From assembly GCF_000204415.1 (NCBI RefSeq), contig NC_015416.1, positions 2,170,001-2,234,000 of the forward strand: DNA of 64,000 bases, read 5' to 3'. The DNA comes from Methanothrix soehngenii GP6. Lineage in GTDB: Archaea > Halobacteriota > Methanosarcinia > Methanotrichales > Methanotrichaceae. The notes below the pieces were generated by a model that searched no databases, was not told the DNA's origin, and worked only from the letters and a program-made list of their open reading frames with translations. Below, one piece after another: positions 45,096 through 54,519 of this stretch; the first letter of the stretch is position 1, and every line of letters begins with the position of its first letter. The position numbers and the translations under genes were made by a program.

Positions 45096-46552
45096 CCCTT
45101 CTTGCGAGGTATTCTTATCCCGCTCAGCAGCTGCCCTGCCATCTGGATATCAGCATTATCCACTACCCTCAAAATGATTATCAGGAAGAAATAGATAATG
45201 GCGGATATCACTATCAATAACGGTACCGGAAGATGGTCAAATCCTCTTATGAAAAGCACCATTGCAAGACAGGCAACTAGAATCTTGAGGAGAGAGGAAA
45301 TCATATTCCTGGGAAGCCCATAGCCTTCTTTTGAAGCAATGTGCAAGAGGAAGAGAAATGAGAAGAGCTGCGTGGCCACTGTTGCGCTGCTCGCTCCTAT
45401 GTAGCTGTACTGAGGTATCAGAAACAGATTCAAGATTATATTCAATCCAGCGGCTAGCATGGTCTGCTTGGCCACGACCATTTGGCGGTTAATGGAATTG
45501 AATAGATACCCAAAAGCTGAATTGATGAAGATCAATGCCTCAGACCAGATCAATATCTGCAGGGCAATGGCTGATGGAGCGAAGGCCGGCCCGTACACAA
45601 GGGAGACCAAATCCTCTCCTAATACCGTTGTTCCCACTCCAATAGGAATGGCAATCGCCATCAGATACTTGAAAGATCGCTCATACATGAATCCTAAATA
45701 TTGGTCTGAAGAGACATAAAATTTTGACATAATGGGATATATTGACCCCAAAAAAGTCACTGGAATAAAGGAAAGGATGATCACCATACGATATGCCGCA
45801 TTGTACCATCCCATAACCTCATTGGGATTTAATATCAATAAAGATATCATAACTGTATCGACATAATAATACACCCTCACAAAGACTGAGGATAGGCCGA
45901 AGGGAATGGCCTCCTTTATCATATATTTCCAGAGGTCTATATCTATATTCCACCTGGGCCGAGGAAGCTTTCTCAGAGCTACAAGGGCAAAATAGCCCAG
46001 AGAGATGAAGCTCGAGAAGAGGTATACATAGGCAAAGCCGTAGACATCTACCCCTGAACTTATGGCCAGGAGGGCGAAGGTGAGCATAATTAAATTATAT
46101 ATTACCGTGCCTATTGAGATGTACTCCATTATCTCATAAGCGGAAACGACTGAGCTGATGATGCCGGAAAAGGAGATGACGATGAGAGAGAGGAGGATCA
46201 CCATCACTATCTTCATGGTGGAGAACGGATAGCCCAGGGCAAATCCTATGGCGGCCGTGCTCATAAGGGTGATCGCAGCCAGGACGACTTTCATTAATAT
46301 GGAGTTTCCAATATATATTGCCGTCTTGGACCTATCTCGGGCTACATCTCTGACAATCACCGAGGAGATTCCGATATCCGCCAGGAAGATGGTAATCGAG
46401 GCAAAAGCGATGGCAAAAGAGAGCAGGCCATACCTTTCCGTTCCCAGATAACGGGTGGTGTAGACCAAAAAGAAGAAGCTGAATACAAATCCAATGATAT
46501 TTGAGGAGGCCAAAAATATGGTGTTCTTGGCTATCCTCTGAATGGTATTCAC
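45092..46552 (-). CDS. Polysaccharide/oligosaccharide flippase (Wzx-like, MATE/MVF fold)
   Basis: 486 residues with about 14 membrane helices. FLASSNIIGFVFSFFFLVYT, then RYLGTERYGLLSFAIAFASI, is the typical opening of polysaccharide-biosynthesis flippases. It would move the lipid-linked glycan across the membrane. It sits between the rhamnose genes and a GT2 gene in one minus-strand operon. Confidence 0.9.
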   Translation of the reverse strand: MNTIQRIAKNTIFLASSNIIGFVFSFFFLVYTTRYLGTERYGLLSFAIAFASITIFLADIGISSVIVRDVARDRSKTAIYIGNSILMKVVLAAITLMSTAAIGFALGYPFSTMKIVMVILLSLIVISFSGIISSVVSAYEIMEYISIGTVIYNLIMLTFALLAISSGVDVYGFAYVYLFSSFISLGYFALVALRKLPRPRWNIDIDLWKYMIKEAIPFGLSSVFVRVYYYVDTVMISLLILNPNEVMGWYNAAYRMVIILSFIPVTFLGSIYPIMSKFYVSSDQYLGFMYERSFKYLMAIAIPIGVGTTVLGEDLVSLVYGPAFAPSAIALQILIWSEALIFINSAFGYLFNSINRQMVVAKQTMLAAGLNIILNLFLIPQYSYIGASSATVATQLFSFLFLLHIASKEGYGLPRNMISSLLKILVACLAMVLFIRGFDHLPVPLLIVISAIIYFFLIIILRVVDNADIQMAGQLLSGIRIPRKKG

Positions 46553-46558
46553 TGCAAA

Positions 46559-47056
46559 TCACTTGAACGCTGGAAGAAACCAATCCCATGTTCTATTGCA
46601 GCGCTCGTCCTTTTTGCCATTGATCGTATCCGGAACGATAGCCGGATCATTCCAGGGCCTTCTCTCCTCATCGGGACTGGCATAATCATAAAGCCGGTTT
46701 ACGAAATAAATCAGCGTGGCCTGTTCATTTCCCACAACCCCAAAGCCATGCCAGTAATGCCCTGGCATCCTGACCATCTGGGGATTGTCTCCCGCGGAGA
46801 TGATCTCATCAAGCTCCCGGGTATCATCATCGTAAGCGCAGATCTTAAGCGCGCCTCGAACTACAAGGAAATGATCTACCTGTCCTCTCTCATGCCGGTG
46901 CCAGGCCCTTACCATGCCCGGATAGCTCAGAGACATATTGGCCTGCACAATGTCATCCTGAATAACATCCTTCCAGTCCTTCCTCATGATCTCAGTGAAA
47001 AATCCACGCTCATCGGCGAATCTCTTCAAGGGTTTTATCACAATTCCTGGCAGCAT
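46559..47056 (-). CDS. dTDP-4-dehydrorhamnose 3,5-epimerase-like cupin (RmlC/WxcM group)
   Basis: 165 residues from ATG 47056. A cupin fold with KRFADERGFFTEIMRKDW and VRAWHRHERGQVDHFLVVRG, carrying the His residues of the active site, then GHYWHGFGVVG. RmlC proteins share the DERGFF start. The HRHERGQVD segment differs from classical RmlC (HYQ), as in an archaeal branch. Lying next to rmlD, rmlB and rmlA, it is the best candidate for the RmlC step, but a different isomerase specificity is possible. Confidence 0.82.
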   Translation of the reverse strand: MLPGIVIKPLKRFADERGFFTEIMRKDWKDVIQDDIVQANMSLSYPGMVRAWHRHERGQVDHFLVVRGALKICAYDDDTRELDEIISAGDNPQMVRMPGHYWHGFGVVGNEQATLIYFVNRLYDYASPDEERRPWNDPAIVPDTINGKKDERCNRTWDWFLPAFK

Positions 47057-47190
47057 CACATGACCTCATCATCTTTGTGTTTTTTCAGCTCTCGAAGGCC
47101 ATTTTTTTTGGCCTTTGCCATGCTTTCTTTCAGCCGATTATTCAGGCTTTCTATAGAGCAATCCCATGAGATCTTCTATTCTTCGAGCCC

Positions 47191-48063
47191 CTATAGAATC
47201 TCATCTCTTAACACTTGCAGGGATTCATAAAGGTTGAGGGGCCTATTTTTCAGCGTCCTGCTGGCTTTGCTGGTATCCAGGGATGAATCCATTGGCCTTC
47301 TTGCCAGCCAACCGATGTCGCTCATCTGAGAGGGGATGATCAGTCGGCGATCAATGTCGAATGCCCTGGCCAGCTCGCAGGCAAAATCATATCTGGATAC
47401 CCTGGCGGCTCCTGAGAGATGATAGATCCCGGATAGATTCCGGTTCGCCGCCTCCAGTACCATTGCCGCCAGATTGCTGTTCAGGGTGGGGGTTATGAAC
47501 TGATCTGTGACCACCCTCACCTCTTTGCCTGATTTAAGGGCGTTTAACAACCATAGGGCGAAGTTGACCTTGCCGCTGGCCGGCCGGCTGCCATAGATCA
47601 CACAGGTCCTGGCAATACACCCCTGATCCAGACAGAACTGCTCTCCCAGGAGCTTGGAAAGGCCGTAATAGCTAACCGGGTTCGTCTCCTCCTCCTCCCG
47701 GTACAGCCCCCGCTGGCCATCGAAGACGTAGTCCGTCGATATGTAGACCAGATAAGAGCCGGCCTTTCTCGCCGCCTCTGCTATCGTCCGAGTCCCTTCC
47801 ACATTAATCCTGTAGGCCAAATCCTTTTTCCGTTCACATCGATCCACATCGGTCAGGGCGGCGCTGTGCACGATTACATCCGGCCTCATCCTCTCGATGG
47901 TATCGCGGATGCCATTTGCGTCCAAGAGATCGAATTTTACCTCTTTTCCATAGGGGGGCTGGTTATGAGCATATCCGCTATAGACCTGCTCTCCCCTGGC
48001 CAAGGCCATCTCTGCCAGCTTGCTTCCCGCAAGGCCGCTGCCACCGGTTATGAAGATTCTCAT
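47191..48063 (-). CDS. rmlD: dTDP-4-dehydrorhamnose reductase
   Basis: 290-residue SDR enzyme: RIFITGGSGLAGSKLAEMAL binds the nucleotide, and YISTDYVFDGQRGLYREEEE, with YYGLSKLLGEQ (Tyr-x3-Lys), forms the active site. It reduces the 4-keto sugar to dTDP-L-rhamnose. It starts 12 bases after the rmlB stop. Confidence 0.9.
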   Translation of the reverse strand: MRIFITGGSGLAGSKLAEMALARGEQVYSGYAHNQPPYGKEVKFDLLDANGIRDTIERMRPDVIVHSAALTDVDRCERKKDLAYRINVEGTRTIAEAARKAGSYLVYISTDYVFDGQRGLYREEEETNPVSYYGLSKLLGEQFCLDQGCIARTCVIYGSRPASGKVNFALWLLNALKSGKEVRVVTDQFITPTLNSNLAAMVLEAANRNLSGIYHLSGAARVSRYDFACELARAFDIDRRLIIPSQMSDIGWLARRPMDSSLDTSKASRTLKNRPLNLYESLQVLRDEIL

Positions 48064-48075
48064 GGAATATCGCCC

Positions 48076-49077
48076 CTACCACTTCAGCCGCCAGGGGGTG
48101 GCACTCAATACCGAATCGTTCACCAGCGGGCCGTACCAATCAGGGTTCTGCAGATACCATTCCACTGTCGTCTGAAGCCCTTCCTCAAAGCTCCGCTCAG
48201 GCCGCCAGCCCAGCTCCTTTCTGATCCGGGACGAGTCCAGGCTGTAGCGGGCATCGTGTCCCGGCCTATCCTCCACAAACTCGATCTGATCCTCGCTTTT
48301 GCCCAGCATCTCGAGAATGAATTTAGCGATAAACAGATTGGTCCTCTCCTCTCCGGCAGAGATATTATAGATCTCGCCCCTTCTCCCCCTATTGAGAACC
48401 TGCTCTACCGCCCGGCAGTGATCTGTCACATAGATCCAGTCTCTCACATTCTCTCCTGTGCCGTAAATGGGGATCTTCAGCCCTTCCTTAGCCCTTATTA
48501 TGGTCTTGGGAATCAGCTTTTCGGGAAACTGGTAGGGCCCGTAATTGTTGGTGCAGCGGGTGATCATGGCCTCCAGGCCGTAGGTTCGGGCATAGGCCAG
48601 GACGAATACGTCCCCTGCCGCTTTGCTGGCGGAATAGGGGGATGAGGGCCGCAATGTCGAATCCTCAGTGGATGAGCCCCTGAGGATGTCCCCATAGACC
48701 TCGTCGGTTGAGATCTGGACATATCTGACGGAAGGATTATGATCTCTTATGGCCTCCAGCAGGCAAAAGACCCCATTGACATTGCTATGCAGGAATGAGT
48801 CGGGTCGGGAGATGGACCGGTCCACATGGGTCTCAGCAGCGAAGTTCACCACCAGATCCGCCTTTTCCACCAGACTGGATACCAGGCTGCTATCGGCTAT
48901 ATCCCCCCGGAAAAAGGTGTACCTCCTGTCATCCTTATAGTCCGCCAGGTTCTGGATGTTGGAGCCGAAACCTTGGGCGTCCAGGTTCAGGATTCTGCAG
49001 TCATCATGCCGGTTCAGCATTAATCGGATGAAGTTGCTGCCGATAAAGCCAAGGCCCCCGGTAACAAGAAGATTCAT
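48076..49077 (-). CDS. rmlB: dTDP-glucose 4,6-dehydratase
   Basis: 333 residues from ATG 49077, with a GTG at 49086 as alternative. LLVTGGLGFIGSNFIRLMLN is the NAD site, VNFAAETHVDRSISRPDSFL and QISTDEVYGDI are dehydratase signatures, and PYSASKAAGDVFVLAYARTY carries the YxxxK motif. It overlaps or abuts the rmlA stop, so the genes are coupled. Confidence 0.95.
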   Translation of the reverse strand: MNLLVTGGLGFIGSNFIRLMLNRHDDCRILNLDAQGFGSNIQNLADYKDDRRYTFFRGDIADSSLVSSLVEKADLVVNFAAETHVDRSISRPDSFLHSNVNGVFCLLEAIRDHNPSVRYVQISTDEVYGDILRGSSTEDSTLRPSSPYSASKAAGDVFVLAYARTYGLEAMITRCTNNYGPYQFPEKLIPKTIIRAKEGLKIPIYGTGENVRDWIYVTDHCRAVEQVLNRGRRGEIYNISAGEERTNLFIAKFILEMLGKSEDQIEFVEDRPGHDARYSLDSSRIRKELGWRPERSFEEGLQTTVEWYLQNPDWYGPLVNDSVLSATPWRLKW

Positions 49078-49082
49078 AGCGA

Positions 49083-50135
49083 TCACAGCGATATATCGGA
49101 GTTATCTCCCACGATCATCCGGCTTCCTCTTGGCAGGCTATCGCATTCCTTGATCCTGACGTTCCTGCCGATCAGGCTCTCTACCACTTTTCCAGCATTA
49201 ACTATCCTGCTTTCATCCATGATGATCGAGTCCTCTACCTCCGTGCCGCATATCTGACAGCCGATGCCAATTGAGGTGTAAGGGCCAATATATGAATCGG
49301 ATATAATGCTGTCCCTTCCGATGATGCAGGGCCCCTTTACCACCGACCTTCTGATTCTGGTTCCCTCTTCCATTACCACCCTTCCCATGATCCGGGACTC
49401 CTCCACCTCGCCATCGCACCTTCCATCGATATCGTCCAGGATCAGGCGATTGGCCTCGAATATGTCCTCTGGCTTTCCGGTATCCTTCCACCACCCCTCC
49501 ACAAAGGAGGCATCCACCTTATGGCCATTCTCAATCAGCCACTGAATGGCGTCGGTGATCTCCAGCTCATTCCTCCAGGATGGTTTGATGGATTTGCAGG
49601 CCTCTATGATCAATGGGGTGAAGAAGTACACCCCCACCAGGGCATAATTGGAGGGAGGGACTTTGGGCTTCTCCACCAGGCGCCTGATGCTCCCGTCCGG
49701 GTTCAGGTCGGCCACACCGAAGCGCTGAGGATCGTCGACCGGGGTGAGCAGAACGCTTGCGCTGCTGCCCAGACTATGAAAACGCTTCTCATGGCTGACT
49801 ATGCCGTCTCTTAGGATATTGTCCCCCAGGTACATAACAAAATCTTCATCCAGGAAATCCTCCGCCACCAGGATGGTGTGGGCAAGTCCCTTGGGCTCAC
49901 CCTGATAGATGAATTTGATGGGGACCGACCAATCTGCGGATCGCACTGTCTCTATGACCTGCTCCTTGTTCGGCCCCAGGATTATGCCGATCTCGTCCGC
50001 CCCGGCCTCGATCACATCCTCGAGGGCATAGAAAAGAACTGGTTTATTGGCTACGGGAATGAGCTGTTTTTGCTGCGAATAGGTCAGAGGTCGCAGTCTC
50101 GTCCCTGAGCCGCCTGAAAGTATGAGCGCCTTCAC
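49083..50135 (-). CDS. rmlA: Glucose-1-phosphate thymidylyltransferase (long form)
   Basis: 350 residues: KALILSGGSGTRLRPLTYSQ, then QKQLIPVANKPVLFYALEDV, is the dTTP/sugar-phosphate site. A C-terminal beta-helix (VVMEEGTRIRRSVVKGPCII) makes it longer than classical 290-residue RmlA, as usual in archaea. It is the first gene of the rhamnose/flippase operon, with about 130 bases of leader before the aksA-like gene. Confidence 0.93.
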   Translation of the reverse strand: MKALILSGGSGTRLRPLTYSQQKQLIPVANKPVLFYALEDVIEAGADEIGIILGPNKEQVIETVRSADWSVPIKFIYQGEPKGLAHTILVAEDFLDEDFVMYLGDNILRDGIVSHEKRFHSLGSSASVLLTPVDDPQRFGVADLNPDGSIRRLVEKPKVPPSNYALVGVYFFTPLIIEACKSIKPSWRNELEITDAIQWLIENGHKVDASFVEGWWKDTGKPEDIFEANRLILDDIDGRCDGEVEESRIMGRVVMEEGTRIRRSVVKGPCIIGRDSIISDSYIGPYTSIGIGCQICGTEVEDSIIMDESRIVNAGKVVESLIGRNVRIKECDSLPRGSRMIVGDNSDISL

Positions 50136-50269
50136 AGTTCACACCTCAAAAAGCCCTTAATTCTGCATCCATGGGTTCAGGGTTGTACATAACGGCAAGA
50201 TATACCCTTCGATCTGCTGAATAGATCATTGATAAAAGTGGTGCAAATCCGATTGGCCTGGCAGCCAAT

Positions 50270-51454
50270 TCAAGGACCCGGGTATATGACCTCGATGTTC
50301 TCCATGTTCAATATCAGCTTTCTCAATTCTTCACAGTTAATGGCATGTTTGTACTCGCTGCACATCTTCACCCTCTCTGATAGGTCGCCTAGCTCTTGAT
50401 CCTTAAGATAGTAGCCCATCCTCTGGGTGATGTACTTCAGGGCCTTGACTCCGGTGTGCTTGCCGATGATGATATGCCTTGCTGCGCCCACCAACTCCGG
50501 GGAGTAGAGCTCGTAGGTCCTAGGCTCCTCTAACACCGCAGCCACGTGAATCCCTGACTCGTGGGAGAAGGCATTGGTCCCCACTACCGCCTTGTTCTTG
50601 GCCACTGGAACATCGGAATAGGTCTGGACCAGCTGGGAGAGGTCCTTTATCTTGGAGAGATCATAGCTCTCGATATCGTAGTGCAACCTCAGGGCGATCA
50701 AGAGCTCTTCTAAGGGAGTGTTGCCGCTGCGCTCGCCAATTCCGTTCACTGTGGTATGCAATTGCCTGGCCCCCGCCTCTGCCCCAGCAAGGGTGTTGGC
50801 CAGGGCCATTCCCAGGTCGTCATGACAATGCATGCAGATCGGGGTCTTTATGGACTTGCGAAGCTCGCTTATCATATAGTAAGTCGTGCGGGGGTTCATG
50901 ATGCCCACAGTATCCGCGACGCTCACGTAGTCTGCATGGTATTCCTCAGCCTTCTTGTACAGCTTCTTTAAGGTTTCAAAATCGGTGCGCGTTGCATCTT
51001 CCGCTGAGAAGCGTACTATCAGGCCGTGATCCTTGGCGTACTCGACCGTTTGGAGAGCACAGGCTATGGCCTCAGGACAGCTCATGTGAAGCTTGTGCTT
51101 GAGATGGAGGTCCGAGGTAGCGATGAAGACGCTGATCATGTCCACGCCGCAGTCAATAGCAGCATCAACATCCTTCTTGACCGATCGGGAGAGAGCAGAG
51201 ATCTTGGCCTTAAGCCCCAGGTTGCAGACCTCTTTCACCGCGTTCATCTCTGCGGCAGAGACCACAGGAAAGCCCGCCTCAATGACCTCCACGCCGATCT
51301 CGTCCAGCCGGAGAGCGATATCCAGCTTCTCATCGGCCCTAAAGACCACTCCCGGCATCTGCTCCCCATCGCGCAAAGTTACATCGCAGATCTCTATGTC
51401 CAGAGGCGGAGTCCCGGCCAGACTGAGAAATTGATTCAGGGAATAGTCTTGCAT
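50270..51454 (-). CDS. aksA: Homocitrate synthase, AksA type (coenzyme B biosynthesis)
   Basis: 394 residues of the isopropylmalate/homocitrate synthase family. CDVTLRDGEQMPGVVFRADE has the metal Asp, ICMHCHDDLGMALANTLAGA has the HxH metal pair, and HTTVNGIGERSGNTPLEELL is the family signature. There is no C-terminal LeuA allosteric domain. In methanogens such short forms extend 2-oxoacids for coenzyme B (AksA). A citramalate synthase or NifV-like role is less likely but not excluded. Confidence 0.8.
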   Translation of the reverse strand: MQDYSLNQFLSLAGTPPLDIEICDVTLRDGEQMPGVVFRADEKLDIALRLDEIGVEVIEAGFPVVSAAEMNAVKEVCNLGLKAKISALSRSVKKDVDAAIDCGVDMISVFIATSDLHLKHKLHMSCPEAIACALQTVEYAKDHGLIVRFSAEDATRTDFETLKKLYKKAEEYHADYVSVADTVGIMNPRTTYYMISELRKSIKTPICMHCHDDLGMALANTLAGAEAGARQLHTTVNGIGERSGNTPLEELLIALRLHYDIESYDLSKIKDLSQLVQTYSDVPVAKNKAVVGTNAFSHESGIHVAAVLEEPRTYELYSPELVGAARHIIIGKHTGVKALKYITQRMGYYLKDQELGDLSERVKMCSEYKHAINCEELRKLILNMENIEVIYPGP

Positions 51455-51523
51455 AATGCGGTTAAATGATGATTCATTACATAAATTGGTTTCGAAGGAA
51501 TGAGCTTTCCGGCAAGTTCAGAG

Positions 51524-52096
51524 TTAGAGATTCGCATAATTTTCCAGAATCCAGCGGTTGCGCACCTCGGGGTGGAACAGGAGTCCCCAAATGGGTTGAG
51601 AGCAGTGGGAGAAGGCCTCTGGAGACAATTCTGTCCCTGCCAGACGGATGAATCCCTCGGGCAGGGTGGGATCAAGGCCATGCAGATGATAGACCTCGAT
51701 TTTGCGGCAGGGACCGAGGATATCCGACTCCCCGACCACCTCGATCATCTCCAGGCCGATGGCGGGCTTGTGTCGCGATCTGACCTCTCCCCCAAAGATG
51801 GCGGCGATGATCTGCATGCCGGCACAGATCCCCAGGACGGGCCGGTCTCCTTCCTTCAGCCAGGTGTATCTCTCCAGATGATTCAGGTACTCGTTATCCT
51901 TCAAGGCAGTGCCGCAGAGAACCACTTTATCGCAGCTTTTCAGACGCTCTTCATTCAGCAGGGAGATATGGCAGACCTGGCAGGGAAAGCCTGTCCTCTC
52001 CAGGATCCTTTGAACCGGACGGACGAACTCATATTGGGAGAGGGAATCGGCCTCGTAGCAGCTGTCCACCAGGAGGATCTTTGCTTTGCCGTTCAT
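51524..52096 (-). CDS. Class I glutamine amidotransferase domain protein
   Basis: 190 residues. The triad is visible: Cys91 in GDRPVLGICAGMQIIAA, and His175/Glu177 in GLLFHPEVRNR. Length fits a stand-alone glutaminase subunit of the GuaA-like type, but it is not a recognised HisH, PabA or CarA. Its ATG overlaps the stop of the PP-loop gene by four bases. The pair probably forms an enzyme in which this subunit supplies ammonia (inference). Confidence 0.85.
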   Translation of the reverse strand: MNGKAKILLVDSCYEADSLSQYEFVRPVQRILERTGFPCQVCHISLLNEERLKSCDKVVLCGTALKDNEYLNHLERYTWLKEGDRPVLGICAGMQIIAAIFGGEVRSRHKPAIGLEMIEVVGESDILGPCRKIEVYHLHGLDPTLPEGFIRLAGTELSPEAFSHCSQPIWGLLFHPEVRNRWILENYANL

Positions 52097-52788
52097 TTAT
52101 CCACCAGCCTCATCTCCTCAATGATGTACTGGCCCCGGTAGTTGGCATAGGTCCCGGATGCTCTTAAGATCTCGATTCTCTTTCGAAAGAGGGGGATGGG
52201 GCCGTCCAGGACAAAGGTCTCGATCTCCCCTCCCTCGCCAGAGGGATTGATCTGATACCTCTCCTGCAGCTGGGCGAGCCTCATGATCTTCTCCTCTGTG
52301 AGCTCCGCTCCCAGCCAGCTGGCATCAAAGGGGTAGGCATAGACCCCAGAGATGATCACCCGAAAGCCTTCAATTAAGAGAGTCTTAAGATAATCGATCT
52401 GATCGGTCTGCCAGAGGGGATCAAAGCACCACAGGTCAAGAGAATGGCAGATCCTCTGCACTCTGGCCGCCTGGTAGATCGACTCGATCGCCCCGGTGAC
52501 GATTCCCTGGACGCCATAACAGTCCCGCGCTTCGGCTATGGCTGATTTCAGGTCCTCCAGCTCCTTCTCCTTTACCCCCTGAGTGGGCCGGCAGAGCTGG
52601 GGGATGTGCATAGCCTCGGCCTGAAAATGGGTATGGCAGATGTTTGGGGTGTGGAACATATAGCTGTCCGGATTTTGAGAGAGAAGGGTTATCAGACAGG
52701 CTACGGTATTCCTCTCCTGCGCCCTCCAGCAGGCAAATACCGAATCCTTTCCCCCGGAAAACAACACCCCTAGCCTCATAGATTCCAC
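52093..52788 (-). CDS. Dph6-like PP-loop ATPase (diphthine-ammonia ligase family)
   Basis: 231 residues. The PP-loop VLFSGGKDSVFACW is at about 8-21. NPDSYMFHTPN, GIVTGAIESIYQAARVQRIC and GEGGEIETFVLDGP are typical of the archaeal MJ0570/Dph6 group. Dph6 activates diphthine with ATP and uses ammonium to make diphthamide on elongation factor 2 (family knowledge). The four-base overlap with a glutaminase is unusual for that role and hints at glutamine as nitrogen donor, or a different amidation. Confidence 0.82.
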   Translation of the reverse strand: MESMRLGVLFSGGKDSVFACWRAQERNTVACLITLLSQNPDSYMFHTPNICHTHFQAEAMHIPQLCRPTQGVKEKELEDLKSAIAEARDCYGVQGIVTGAIESIYQAARVQRICHSLDLWCFDPLWQTDQIDYLKTLLIEGFRVIISGVYAYPFDASWLGAELTEEKIMRLAQLQERYQINPSGEGGEIETFVLDGPIPLFRKRIEILRASGTYANYRGQYIIEEMRLVDK

Positions 52789-52830
52789 TTTGCACCTTTT
52801 TCTCTTGTCGGCTTAAGCGGCGAAGGCGGC

Positions 52831-54348
52831 CTATCTCGCCTTGTCCTCAGCTTCTGGCATCTCCAATTCGAGCATCTGCCAGACCTTTTCCATATCCAGG
52901 TGGGACTCTACCGCCAGGGCAAGCTCTCTGTAGCCACTGCCCTTTTGGGCATTTGCCCGATGAGACTTGCCCTCTGCCTTTAGGCCTGACGCCTTGATCC
53001 CAGTTGAATTCTTTCTCTCATAGAGGAAATCCAGGAATGCGTCCCTCAAGTTCTGGTTGTCAAAGATGCCGTGCAGATAGGTGCCTATCACCAGGCCGCA
53101 GTTCGCCACTGCGCCATCATCTCCAAAGGCAGCCGGATCCACGGAAGCTGTCACTCCCATGTGAATTTCATAGCCTGTGACCTCCTGGCCGCTGATTCTA
53201 TCCAGTATTGGGCCACCTCCTGTGACTGGCTTTCTCACCTGTACCGTCCTCTTCTCATACTGGTCAAAGCGGGTGGTAGCATTGAGCAATCCCAGCCCGG
53301 GCAGGCTGCCTTCGGTATCCTCTACCCCGCAGTCGATGATCTCCTTTCCCAGGATCTGATAGCCCCCGCAGATGCCGAGGATTGGAGTCCCCTGCAGGGA
53401 TCTGATCTGATCCGCCATGCCCTTCTTCTCCATCTCCAGAAGGTCAGATATGGTGTTTTTAGTTCCCGGTATGATCACTGCATCCGGATGGCCCAGGGGC
53501 TCGTCCAGATCCACATATCTGATATAAGCCCTCCTCTCCAGGGGCTCGAAGTCTGTGAAGTTGCTGATCCGGGGAAGCCTGATCACCGCGATCTCCACCG
53601 CTTCGGAGGAGAAGCGGGCCTTCTTGTCGCCCAGGGAGACCGAGTCCTCAGATGGTATGTCCAAATCGAGATAGGGCAGGACTCCCAGGACGGGAACGCC
53701 AGTGAGCTCTTCTAGCGACCTCAAACCAGTGCCGAGGATCGCGGGATCGCCCCGGAACTTGTTGATCACCAGGCCCCGGACCAGAGGGCGAACGTCCGGG
53801 GGCAAGAGCTGAACTGTGCCGTATAAGCTGGCGAAGACACCTCCCCGCTCGATATCACCCACCAGGATAATGGGGGCCTGAAGCAGCCGGGCGACGTAAA
53901 TGTTGGCGATATCCCGGTCGAAGAGGTTGATCTCCGCTGCTCCTCCTGCCCCCTCCACAACAATGAAATCGTACTCATTCTCCAGCTCTCTTACCGAGCG
54001 GTCCACCACCTCTTTCAGACCCTCAATGTCCCGGTAGTACTCCTCTGCCGATTTGTCGGCCAGGGGCTTTCCCAGGACTATGACCTGGGATGTTCTATCC
54101 CCCTTGGGCTTGAGGAGGATGGGGTTCATGAACTCCGTAGGCTCGGCCCTGGCGGCTCGGGCCTGCACCGCCTGTGCGATGCCGATTTCCGCACCGCTTT
54201 TTGTGACCCAGGAGTTGAGGCTCATGTTCTGGGACTTGAAGGGAGCTACGCGGTATCCCCGGTCGGACAGAAGGCGGCAGAGTGCAGCGACAAGAGTGCT
54301 CTTGCCGGAGTGGGAGGTGGTGCCCAGCACCACGATGAAGCGGGCCAT
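52831..54348 (-). CDS. cobQ: Cobyric acid synthase
   Basis: 505 residues from ATG 54348, starting ARFIVVLGTTSHSGKSTLVA, with the P-loop at GTTSHSGKS. The N-terminal domain continues with FKSQNMSLNSWVT. The C-terminal glutaminase domain has LGICGGYQILGKEI with the catalytic Cys, and GTYLHGIFDN. It amidates adenosylcobyrinic acid a,c-diamide in cobamide synthesis; methanogens need cobamides for methyltransferases. About 30 residues before the end there is a polar, low-complexity insertion (ASGLKAEGKSHRANAQKGSG). Confidence 0.94.
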   Translation of the reverse strand: MARFIVVLGTTSHSGKSTLVAALCRLLSDRGYRVAPFKSQNMSLNSWVTKSGAEIGIAQAVQARAARAEPTEFMNPILLKPKGDRTSQVIVLGKPLADKSAEEYYRDIEGLKEVVDRSVRELENEYDFIVVEGAGGAAEINLFDRDIANIYVARLLQAPIILVGDIERGGVFASLYGTVQLLPPDVRPLVRGLVINKFRGDPAILGTGLRSLEELTGVPVLGVLPYLDLDIPSEDSVSLGDKKARFSSEAVEIAVIRLPRISNFTDFEPLERRAYIRYVDLDEPLGHPDAVIIPGTKNTISDLLEMEKKGMADQIRSLQGTPILGICGGYQILGKEIIDCGVEDTEGSLPGLGLLNATTRFDQYEKRTVQVRKPVTGGGPILDRISGQEVTGYEIHMGVTASVDPAAFGDDGAVANCGLVIGTYLHGIFDNQNLRDAFLDFLYERKNSTGIKASGLKAEGKSHRANAQKGSGYRELALAVESHLDMEKVWQMLELEMPEAEDKAR

Positions 54349-54519
54349 GGGCAAGGCGAGGATGTTCAAGCTTATTTGTCTTTTGGAAGATGGAATTGGA
54401 CGGTCATCCTATTCCTGGGGCCAGCTCCATTGCTCAATCTCTTCATTCTACGGCCATAATCGGCTATGCGAAATGCTGAAATGATACGAAGGCCCAATAA
54501 TTGTCGAGTGTGAACTGCG

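Noticed and set aside
47060-47190. Small minus-strand frame (MAKAKKNGLRELKKHKDDEV) and an AAGGCC/GGCCTT hairpin
   Set aside because: Only 21 codons, no ribosome binding site seen; the hairpin has a long A/T loop and could be coincidence.
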